In this document: piece by piece, positions 1 to 4,980 of the stretch | Layout: every line of letters starts with the position of its first letter | How positions within the stretch are numbered: position 1 is the stretch's first letter | NCBI GenBank assembly: GCA_011371465.1 | Contig: DRQL01000167.1 | Location: forward strand, 1 to 5,221 | Reading direction: 5' to 3' | DNA: 5,221 nucleotides | Source: Gammaproteobacteria bacterium | Lineage (GTDB): Bacteria > Pseudomonadota > Gammaproteobacteria > DSM-19610 | Notes under the pieces: generated by a model | Told to the model about the DNA's origin: nothing | The model's input: the letters and a program-made list of their open reading frames with translations, nothing else | The model's database searches: none | Translations under genes and position numbers: made by a program

Positions 1-1099
1 ATCCCAGGCCGCCGACACACAGCACCACGCCGTAGAAAAACAGCAGGGTGTCCCACTCCGCACGCGCCAGGCGGCTGAATATATCGAAAGGCCGGTCTTC
101 GCTGGGCAGCGGCACGACGTCACCGACCACGCCGTGCTGGTAGGAATGATTGACCGGGCGGCAGTGCGTCATTTTCAGGTAGTACCCGAAAAACTGCAGG
201 TAGCCCAGCCCGGTCATCATACCCAGCATCGGTGGCAGGTGGAGAAAATTATGGAAACTGACCGCCGTTACAATGGTGCAGGCAAAAAGAAAGATGATGG
301 TGCGCGCGCCGCGGCGTAACCGGACGGCTTCGCCGTCCGCGGCCGGCGTGTAGCGCGGCAGAAAGAAATTCATGAGCAGGGCCGGGACCAGGAAATTGAT
401 CGCGGACGGGATGAACAGCAGGAAGAAGGTCTGGAACTCCACCAGCCCCTTTTGCCACACCATGAGGGTAGTCAGGTCGCCGAACGGGCTGAAGGCGCCC
501 CCCGCATTGGCAGCGACGACAATGTTGATGCAGGCCAGGCCGATGAAGCGGTCATTGCCCTTGCCGACCGCCAGTACCACCGCGCACATTACCAGGGCGG
601 TGGTGAGGTTATCGATGAGCGGGGAAAGGAAGAAGGCCAGTATGCCGGTAATCCAGAACAGCAGGCGGTAACTGCATCTTTTCCTGACCAGCCAGCTGCG
701 CAGCGCTTCGAAGACCTGGCGTTCGTCCATGGCGTTGACATAGGTCATGGCCGCCAGCAGGAACAGGAACAGTTCGGAAAATTCCAGCAGCGTGTTGTGA
801 AACGCGATTTCAGCGGCCTGCGTAAGGCCCTGGGCATGGTACTGCCAGGCCAGCAAGCCCCAGATGGCGCCGGCGGCGAGTATCACCGGCTTGGATTTGC
901 GCAGATGGGTGAATTCCTCGGACATGACCAGCAGGTAGGCGAGGGTAAACAGCAGCAGCGCGATATAACCGCTGCGGTGGTGGGTCAGGTCGATCCAGTC
1001 GCCGGTCTCCGCAGCCAGGCTGCCGGTGGGGAGCAGGATCAGCAGCAGGACGAACGGTACCGCCCTGAGCCGTGTCCGCAGTGTAGCGCTTTGCTCCAT
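1..1099 (-). CDS. nhaD: NhaD-type Na+/H+ antiporter, C-terminus cut by the window edge
   Basis: An inner-membrane antiporter that exports Na+ (or Li+) in exchange for H+, supporting pH and salt homeostasis. The 366 residues present start with a signal-like hydrophobic stretch (about 13-30, ending GSLAAETGD) and continue with many hydrophobic helices. The strongest family signatures are SPLIDNLTTALV at about 159-170, NAGGAFSPFGDLTT at 198-211 and EWDTLLFF at 348-355; the first two carry the Asp/Asn/Thr residues expected in the ion path of NhaD and the wider ion transporter superfamily. Family members are usually somewhat under 500 residues, so roughly the last quarter lies outside the window. 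The ATG at 1099-1097 is preceded by GGAG (1110-1107) with a 7-nt spacer; an ATG farther upstream (1112) meets a stop after one codon. It is divergent from the glutaredoxin gene. NhaD is the best call; a related arsenite/citrate-type permease is less likely given these motifs. Confidence 0.9.
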   Translation of the reverse strand, partial: MEQSATLRTRLRAVPFVLLLILLPTGSLAAETGDWIDLTHHRSGYIALLLFTLAYLLVMSEEFTHLRKSKPVILAAGAIWGLLAWQYHAQGLTQAAEIAFHNTLLEFSELFLFLLAAMTYVNAMDERQVFEALRSWLVRKRCSYRLLFWITGILAFFLSPLIDNLTTALVMCAVVLAVGKGNDRFIGLACINIVVAANAGGAFSPFGDLTTLMVWQKGLVEFQTFFLLFIPSAINFLVPALLMNFFLPRYTPAADGEAVRLRRGARTIIFLFACTIVTAVSFHNFLHLPPMLGMMTGLGYLQFFGYYLKMTHCRPVNHSYQHGVVGDVVPLPSEDRPFDIFSRLARAEWDTLLFFYGVVLCVGGLG

Positions 1100-1139
1100 T
1101 CAGCTACTCCATCCGGGTTACGGGGTCAACGATAGCAGG

Positions 1140-1169
1140 CCGGGAGTATAGCGTATACTTGCATCCCGG
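1140..1169. promoter_or_regulatory. Symmetric divergent promoter element between nhaD and glutaredoxin
   Basis: The perfect inverted repeat AGTATA-GCG-TATACT (1145-1159) gives a TATACT -10 hexamer on each strand: 1154-1159 reading toward the glutaredoxin and 1150-1145 reading toward nhaD. It lies within a second inverted repeat, CCGGGA (1140-1145) and TCCCGG (1164-1169). Predicted starts near 1166 and 1138 would give leaders of about 30-40 nt to each gene. No good -35 hexamer is seen on either strand, so the -10 reading is inferred; the repeat could instead be a repressor or activator operator. Confidence 0.5.
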
Positions 1170-1197
1170 GATAAAAGCTCAGGAGCAGTGACGACTG

Positions 1198-1467
1198 ATG
1201 GCGAGGGTGAAAATCTACAGTACCGGGCGTTGCCCGATGTGTGACAGGGCGAAAAAATTACTGGAGAAGTGGCGCATTCCGTTCCAGGAAGTGCGTGTCG
1301 ACCAGGATCGCAGTGGCCTGATCGAGATGTCCAGGCTGACCCGCGGAGCGCGTACCGTTCCGCAGATTGCCATCGACGGGAAGTGGATCGGCAGCCTGGT
1401 GGAACTCACCGAGTTGCACATGGACGACAAGCTCGATGCGCTGGTGGAAGAAGACGGACCGGCCTAG
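1198..1467 (+). CDS. grxC: Glutaredoxin (GrxC/Grx3-like), CPMC active site
   Basis: A cytosolic thiol-disulfide oxidoreductase of 89 residues, close to the usual length of bacterial Grx3. It would reduce protein or glutathione mixed disulfides using glutathione. The order is classic: strand VKIYST (4-9), active site C12-P-M-C15, helix RAKKLLEKW, strand FQEVRVDQD, then TVPQIAIDGKWIGS (53-66) with the cis-proline P55 that forms part of the glutathione site. The usual active site is CPYC, so Met for Tyr at position 14 is a variation, and the GSLVELTEL segment differs from the common G(S/G)-DDL. ATG 1198 is the only plausible start because an in-frame TGA lies at 1189-1191. AGGAG (1181-1185) is 12 nt upstream, a longer spacing than ideal. 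It is divergent from nhaD and convergent with the PilZ gene. The two-cysteine site argues for a dithiol enzyme rather than a CGFS type. Confidence 0.9.
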   Translation: MARVKIYSTGRCPMCDRAKKLLEKWRIPFQEVRVDQDRSGLIEMSRLTRGARTVPQIAIDGKWIGSLVELTELHMDDKLDALVEEDGPA

Positions 1468-1823
1468 CCGTTTCCGTTTTCGACCACGGTGTCCAGGATG
1501 TCCTGGTGTTCGGAAGAGATGTCGATGATCTGGAAACCGGTCCAGTAAGACCCGGAGCCGTTGGCGTCATCGCACCACAGGCTTTCGACACCGACCAGGA
1601 TCTCCACCCGGTTGCCGTCCCGGATGAGGGGAATGCGCATCTGGTACACCGTTCCACTGGCAATGTCGGTGGGGCTGACGGCCATCAGCCCATCGCTTGA
1701 CAGGTTGACCAGCTCACCAAGTACCTTGTCGCTGTGCGCGTCCAGGATTTGCGGGTGCTCGGGAATCGTCACGCGGTTTTTTCTCCGTTGTTCAGCATGG
1801 GCAGGGTTAACGCTACTGTTCAT
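1464..1823 (-). CDS. PilZ-domain protein, putative cyclic-di-GMP receptor
   Basis: A 119-residue soluble protein made almost entirely of one PilZ domain. PilZ domains bind cyclic-di-GMP and pass the signal to motility, polysaccharide or adhesion machinery. Both binding signatures are visible: the RxxxR motif R13-R-K-N-R17, and the (D/N)xSxxG motif N40-L-S-S-D-G45. A conserved-type C-terminal strand follows (SYWTGFQI). The start ATG at 1823-1821 is preceded by GGAGAAAG with good spacing. It lies 36 nt downstream of the DUF1631 stop on the same strand with no terminator between, so co-transcription is likely. Its stop overlaps the glutaredoxin stop from the other strand. The residues needed for ligand binding appear intact, so this should be a binding-competent PilZ protein; the output partner is unknown, with the DUF1631 protein an obvious candidate by position. 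Confidence 0.87.
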   Translation of the reverse strand: MNSSVNPAHAEQRRKNRVTIPEHPQILDAHSDKVLGELVNLSSDGLMAVSPTDIASGTVYQMRIPLIRDGNRVEILVGVESLWCDDANGSGSYWTGFQIIDISSEHQDILDTVVENGNG

Positions 1824-1859
1824 CGGTCTTTCTCCAGAATCGGTTGCCGGCGGCCGGGC

Positions 1860-4187
1860 TCAGGCGGCACGGTCCAGCATGCGGTGAATGGCATTCAGTG
1901 CGCGGTCAACGAACGGTTTCTTTTCGGCCTTGATGATGTGCACCTGGCCGGCCAGCATGCAGTCCGCGAGGTCGCGCATGGATATGACCGAAGCCTTTAC
2001 GCCCAGCTGATCCACAAACATGAATTTCCCGGTCACGGTGCTGCGCCAGGACAGCTTGGCCCGCTTTTTGGGCTGCCCGGGCTGTTCGAACTCGAACCAG
2101 GTGCCGAAGGGGATGCTTTTCAGACGGTCGATCTGCGCTTGCTGTTCGGGAGTGACCGACGATTCTTTTTCGTCGGCATCGCTGGCCGCCACCGCTTCCT
2201 CTGCGATGTCCTCCTGCGGTGCTTCGGCAACCGGCTGTGCTTCGGCGGCTACTATGCTTTCCAGTACCTGTGCCTGCGTCTCGAACAGGGTATTGATCAG
2301 TTTTTCCTTGTCCGCCTGCTGCAGGGTCTGGGTGACTTCGCGTACCTCGTTCTGCAAGGATTCCAGCGCAGACCGGCGTTGCGACTGCTCGTTTTCGCTG
2401 GTCGGTGGTAACACCGACTCCACAACGCGGGCGGCAAACGCAGTGGCCTCCTGCCAGTCTTTTCCTTCCTCCTGCTGGTTGGAACGCAGCAGGATAAAGG
2501 TCAGCTTGTCCGCCCAGATACGCTGCAGGAACTCGCGGGTGGCTTCGGGTATCGCCTTGCCCCGGTAGAGCGCCCGTACTTGCTGCTGGGCGCGGTTACG
2601 TGCTTCCTGCAGTTTTTCCTGGCCGTTGGCAGCTTCGGTGGTGCGTTGTTCGACCAGGTCTGCGCGGCGGTCGAGTTCATTAACCGCCTGGGTGAATTCC
2701 TCCAGCAGGGTGTCGAAAATGCTGACGTCTTCCTTGAAATCCAGCAGTACCCGGTCGACGATTTCCTTCATTTTGGGGAAGATCCCCCGATCGATCTGGC
2801 TCTCTTCGACCCAGCGAATGCCGGCCGATGTCATGTCGTTCAGCAGTCTGCGTGCCGCGTGATGTGTGTGGGTAAAGAAATTGCGATCCACCACTGCGAC
2901 CTTGAGCAGGGGTGTGTGCAGGCGGCTGAGTAACGCCTTGACGACATTGGGCAGATCCTGTTCCTTGAGCATGAACTCGAACAGCATCCCGACCAGTTCG
3001 ATGACGTTGGTATCCGCCGCCGGCAGTTTGCGACGATCGACTGCGCCGAATATCTTTTCGCGCTCTTCGGCAAGCGTGTTCTGCAGCCGATCGATCAGGC
3101 CCTGGTCGATTTCAATATTTTCGATAAACTCGCTGCTGGACAGGCTCGCCGAGCCAGAGCCTGCCTGGGATTGCAGATTGCTGATCTGGCTTACCAGGGT
3201 CGTGCCTGCGGCTCCTGTGCCCCCGGAACTTCCATTGGCACCGGTATAGCCATCATCGCCGCCAGCCGCGCCGCCGCCCGCCTGAGCGCTACCGGTATAG
3301 CCACCACCGGTGCGGATGGGCGATACATTACTGGCTCCGCCCGCAGCAGCCGGTGCGCCACCGCTGCGACGAACCGCCATGAGTTCGCATATGCGGCCAA
3401 ACAGTTCATCGCCGAGTTCTGACGGTGTCTGCGTATCCGCCTCGCCGTCCACTTCCGTTCCGGTATTCGCTTCCTGGTCGGCCATGGCGTCGTCCGGTAC
3501 AAACTGTTCGACGATCTCGATACCACCGGGTTGTTTGCGTACTTCGTATTTCAGGTTCGGCAGGATGCCTTCCTGTATCAGTCGCTTGTTGAACTCATCG
3601 TACAGGGTGTCCACATGGCTGAGCACGTACTTGTCGAACAGGGCAATGAACACCAGGCGAATCCGGTTTTCCAGCTCCAGCTCATCGACCGCGTGCTGGT
3701 AGGCATGGCCCAGCCAGGCCGGGCCGCCGGGAATTTCGTTTTCCTGGATGGCTTCACCGCTGTTGACCACCGTGAGGCGCTGCTTGAGCGCAAAGATACG
3801 GTCCATGATGCGGCTGGACAGCTTGCTGGCGGCATTCTGTGTAGCCACCGCGGTTTCCAGTTCCTCGGTATCGACGAGCGACAGACCGGAAATATTGCCG
3901 TTATCCGCGGTGGCGGACTCCTGCTGTTCGGGCTGGCAGGGAAACGCGGTAAAACCGCGTTTCAGTTCGCTGAAGAACTGTTGTTCGATTGCCGTGCGTT
4001 TTTTGCGCACTTCGGTCATGGCCTCGAAAAACAGCGATTGCGCCATGTTGTTTTCCGCCTTCTCGGCAAAATCGAGCAGTGCCACATCGGCATTCTCGAA
4101 CATGCGATCCACAAGGGGGCGCAGATGACTGAATTCCATTTCCAGGCAGCTATCCAGCAGCTTCTGGAATTGCGGTGCGATCGCCAT
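1860..4187 (-). CDS. DUF1631 family protein, large cytosolic, function unknown
   Basis: A protein of about 775 residues with no signal peptide or membrane helix. The C-terminal block around 690-750 is the clearest DUF1631 signature: FGTWFEF (about 694-700), then KKRAKLSW, TGKFMFVDQLG and SMRDLADCM. Homologues are sometimes labelled thymidine phosphorylase, which this sequence does not support. The helical N-terminal part is followed by a Gly/Ala/Ser-rich linker (about 274-330), a conserved middle region, coiled-coil-like stretches (about 490-537 and 596-647) and an acidic Ala/Glu linker (about 648-676). The start at ATG 4187 is preferred because GGAG (4200-4197) sits 9 nt before it. An in-frame ATG at 4202 would add five residues, but its own codon overlaps that GGAG and it has no ribosome binding site of its own. 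It is followed 36 nt later by a PilZ gene, which suggests a cyclic-di-GMP-linked role; that is inference from context. Confidence 0.87.
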   Translation of the reverse strand: MAIAPQFQKLLDSCLEMEFSHLRPLVDRMFENADVALLDFAEKAENNMAQSLFFEAMTEVRKKRTAIEQQFFSELKRGFTAFPCQPEQQESATADNGNISGLSLVDTEELETAVATQNAASKLSSRIMDRIFALKQRLTVVNSGEAIQENEIPGGPAWLGHAYQHAVDELELENRIRLVFIALFDKYVLSHVDTLYDEFNKRLIQEGILPNLKYEVRKQPGGIEIVEQFVPDDAMADQEANTGTEVDGEADTQTPSELGDELFGRICELMAVRRSGGAPAAAGGASNVSPIRTGGGYTGSAQAGGGAAGGDDGYTGANGSSGGTGAAGTTLVSQISNLQSQAGSGSASLSSSEFIENIEIDQGLIDRLQNTLAEEREKIFGAVDRRKLPAADTNVIELVGMLFEFMLKEQDLPNVVKALLSRLHTPLLKVAVVDRNFFTHTHHAARRLLNDMTSAGIRWVEESQIDRGIFPKMKEIVDRVLLDFKEDVSIFDTLLEEFTQAVNELDRRADLVEQRTTEAANGQEKLQEARNRAQQQVRALYRGKAIPEATREFLQRIWADKLTFILLRSNQQEEGKDWQEATAFAARVVESVLPPTSENEQSQRRSALESLQNEVREVTQTLQQADKEKLINTLFETQAQVLESIVAAEAQPVAEAPQEDIAEEAVAASDADEKESSVTPEQQAQIDRLKSIPFGTWFEFEQPGQPKKRAKLSWRSTVTGKFMFVDQLGVKASVISMRDLADCMLAGQVHIIKAEKKPFVDRALNAIHRMLDRAA
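3240..3303. repeat. In-frame 13-bp direct repeat in the DUF1631 Gly-rich linker
   Basis: ACCGGTATAGCCA occurs exactly at 3240-3252 and again at 3291-3303. The copies are 51 bp (17 codons) apart, so both encode GYTG in the linker on the minus strand, separated by a Gly/Ala-rich stretch. This looks like slippage or duplication in a low-complexity spacer; its length probably varies between relatives. Confidence 0.75.
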
Positions 4188-4236
4188 GTCATAACACTCC
4201 ATTCTGGTGCGGCAAGAGGTAAAGAGATGAATTCTT

Positions 4237-4248
4237 CGCTAACTAGCG
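4237..4248. promoter_or_regulatory. Inverted repeat upstream of DUF1631, possible operator
   Basis: CGCTA-AC-TAGCG is a perfect 5-bp dyad about 50 bp upstream of the preferred DUF1631 start. It sits inside a looser pair TTCGCT (4235-4240) / AGCGAA (4251-4256). It could be an operator or a hairpin in the DUF1631 leader. No convincing -35/-10 pair was found for DUF1631 on the minus strand in 4188-4400, so its promoter is not assigned. Confidence 0.3.
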
Positions 4249-4321
4249 GCAGCGAACATTTCTCTCTTAAGCCGGTCGTGCATCGGAATTCAGGAGTGGT
4301 AGGGTTGTAAATACATGCGCA

Positions 4322-4350
4322 TTGAAATGTTAAGAATACGCTAATATACT
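4322..4350 (+). promoter_or_regulatory. Sigma-70 promoter P1 reading toward the small membrane protein gene
   Basis: TTGAAA (4322-4327), a 17-bp spacer and TATACT (4345-4350) each match the sigma-70 consensus at five of six positions with ideal spacing. The predicted start is near 4357, leaving an unusually long leader of about 138 nt before ATG 4495. That leader contains two inverted repeats and an FNR-like box. Confidence 0.65.
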
Positions 4351-4380
4351 GAACAAGAACCAGCTGGGACTACAGAGAAG

Positions 4381-4398
4381 CAAACAGGCAACTGTTTG
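4381..4398. repeat. Perfect inverted repeat with GCAA loop (operator or RNA hairpin)
   Basis: CAAACAG-GCAA-CTGTTTG has perfect 7-bp arms and a 4-nt loop. As RNA from promoter P1 it would fold into a short hairpin capped by GCAA, a GNRA-type stable tetraloop. As DNA it is a dyad centred about 28 bp upstream of the FNR-like box, where a second regulator could bind. The sequence alone does not choose between the two. Confidence 0.5.
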
Positions 4399-4410
4399 AT
4401 TGCATGGAAT

Positions 4411-4453
4411 TTGACAGCGATCAAGGTGGAACGCGTTCGTGGCCGGGTATCGT
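4411..4453 (+). promoter_or_regulatory. FNR/ANR box and class II-type promoter P2
   Basis: TTGAC-AGCG-ATCAA (4411-4424) matches the FNR/ANR consensus TTGAT-N4-ATCAA at nine of ten conserved positions. A -10-like TATCGT (4448-4453) predicts a start near 4460, which places the box centre (4417.5) at about -42, close to the -41.5 of class II FNR-activated promoters. There is no useful independent -35, as expected for an activator-dependent promoter. The implied leader is about 35 nt. Oxygen-limited induction of the small membrane protein gene is inferred. Confidence 0.5.
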
Positions 4454-4466
4454 CCCTGAGGGGACG
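4451..4466 (+). other. GC-rich hairpin in the leader of the small membrane protein gene
   Basis: CGTCCC (4451-4456) pairs with GGGACG (4461-4466) around a TGAG loop. No T-run follows, so it is not a standard intrinsic terminator. Only the long transcript from P1 would contain the whole hairpin; a P2 transcript starting near 4460 would lack its 5' arm. Confidence 0.4.
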
Positions 4467-4494
4467 CAACATTACACAATGACGGGTGGCTGAT

Positions 4495-4725
4495 ATGAAA
4501 CTGTGTGCGCAATGCCGTAAAAAACCCTGGCCCTATGCGATCGCCCTGTTTATCGCGATGTTCGTAGCCTTCGTGACCTGGTGGACGCTGGCCGCTGCCG
4601 GCATGTCCCCGCAGGTGAACCGCTGGTGGACCGGGCTGGCCTTCCTGGTGGCGGCGGGCGTGCTGGTGAGTTACATGGTGTCCTGCATGCGACGCCACTG
4701 CGCTGAGGATCGGCACAAGGCCTGA
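4495..4725 (+). CDS. Small two-helix membrane protein with N-terminal CxxC, unknown family
   Basis: I do not recognise the family. The 76-residue product begins MKLCAQCRKK, with a CxxC pair at C4 and C7 and a basic patch, then a hydrophobic helix at about 13-35, a short loop (SPQVNRWW), a second helix at about 46-66, and a Cys/His/Arg-rich tail (CMRRHC). Two inner-membrane spans with both ends in the cytoplasm are likely by the positive-inside rule. ATG 4495 is chosen because GGGTGG (4484-4489) lies 5 nt upstream; an in-frame GTG at 4486 would add three residues but has no ribosome binding site. GC-rich third positions support real coding. The four cysteines could bind metal or be redox active, and the FNR-like box upstream would fit a role under low oxygen. 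Both points are inference. Confidence 0.65.
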   Translation: MKLCAQCRKKPWPYAIALFIAMFVAFVTWWTLAAAGMSPQVNRWWTGLAFLVAAGVLVSYMVSCMRRHCAEDRHKA

Positions 4726-4744
4726 TTCCCACACGCCATGGGAA
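4726..4744 (+). terminator. Weak hairpin right after the small membrane protein stop
   Basis: TTCCCA (4726-4731) pairs with TGGGAA (4739-4744) around a 7-nt loop, starting at the base after the stop codon. There is no T-run behind it, so it is a poor intrinsic terminator; it may protect the mRNA end or mark a Rho-dependent stop. Confidence 0.3.
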
Positions 4745-4825
4745 GCTGTAACTGGCGGAAAAACTGGAATAAAACAGACTATCTCCTGCCTGCCATACCG
4801 GAACCCTGTACGCTGATTTCCCGGG

Positions 4826-4863
4826 ATTCGGGCGGGCACCCGAATGCCGAAATGACGGGTTTT
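4826..4863 (+). other. Overlapping alternative stems in the gap before the sulfur globule gene
   Basis: ATTCGGG (4826-4832) and CCCGAAT (4839-4845) form a perfect 7-bp stem with a 6-nt loop. A competing 5-bp stem, ACCCG (4838-4842) with CGGGT (4856-4860), runs into TTTT (4860-4863) like a weak terminator. The two stems share 4839-4842 and exclude each other. This part of the gap has no other feature I can support; it most likely ends transcription from upstream before the strong promoter at 4873-4924. Confidence 0.35.
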
Positions 4864-4872
4864 CCAGAAACG

Positions 4873-4924
4873 ATAAAAATTTTAAATTAAAGTTCTTGCA
4901 TATATTCGCATATTCTGAAATACT
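4873..4924 (+). promoter_or_regulatory. Strong sigma-70 promoter with UP element for the sulfur globule-type gene
   Basis: TTGCAT (4896-4901) and AATACT (4919-4924) are 17 bp apart, and a TGA (4916-4918) just before the -10 gives an extended -10 TGn. A run of 19 consecutive A/T bases (4873-4891) sits at about -58 to -40 of the predicted start near 4931, exactly where an UP element contacts the RNA polymerase alpha subunits. The combination predicts very high transcription, as expected for an abundant structural protein. An alternative -10, TATTCT at 4911-4916, fits the other elements less well. Confidence 0.7.
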
Positions 4925-4933
4925 CTCGTTCGT

Positions 4934-4955
4934 GGTTTACAGGTTTCGGTTTACA
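4934..4955 (+). repeat. GGTTT repeat in the leader of the sulfur globule-type gene
   Basis: GGTTTACA occurs at 4934-4941 and 4948-4955 with GGTTTC (4942-4947) between, giving three tandem GGTTT units directly after the predicted transcription start and before the ribosome binding site. It could be a regulator-binding site or an mRNA leader element, or simply chance. Confidence 0.5.
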
Positions 4956-4980
4956 TATTCACGAAGTGGAGAGAGTCATT

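Noticed and set aside
452..1135. 227-codon open frame on the plus strand
   Set aside because: It lies opposite nhaD and its Gln/Gly/Asp-rich translation has no domain; the minus strand carries clear NhaD motifs, so this is a shadow.
1734..2411. 225-codon open frame on the plus strand
   Set aside because: Antisense to the PilZ and DUF1631 genes, both with recognised motifs; the translation resembles no family.
3531..4310. 259-codon open frame on the plus strand
   Set aside because: Antisense to the N-terminal part of DUF1631 and extends into its upstream region; the composition is typical of a reverse-strand shadow in GC-rich DNA.
4411..4416. TTGACA as a consensus -35 hexamer
   Set aside because: No -10 hexamer occurs 16-18 bp downstream (CGTTCG there); the FNR-box reading explains these bases better.
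4479..4493. Four-codon leader ORF (ATG ACG GGT GGC TGA) just before the small membrane protein
   Set aside because: No ribosome binding site for its ATG and too short to judge; most likely chance, although its stop lies 1 nt before ATG 4495.
4330..4839. 169-codon open frame on the minus strand
   Set aside because: Opposite the small membrane protein and its promoters; it is His/Pro/Arg-rich without a domain, while the plus strand has a ribosome binding site, promoters and membrane helices.
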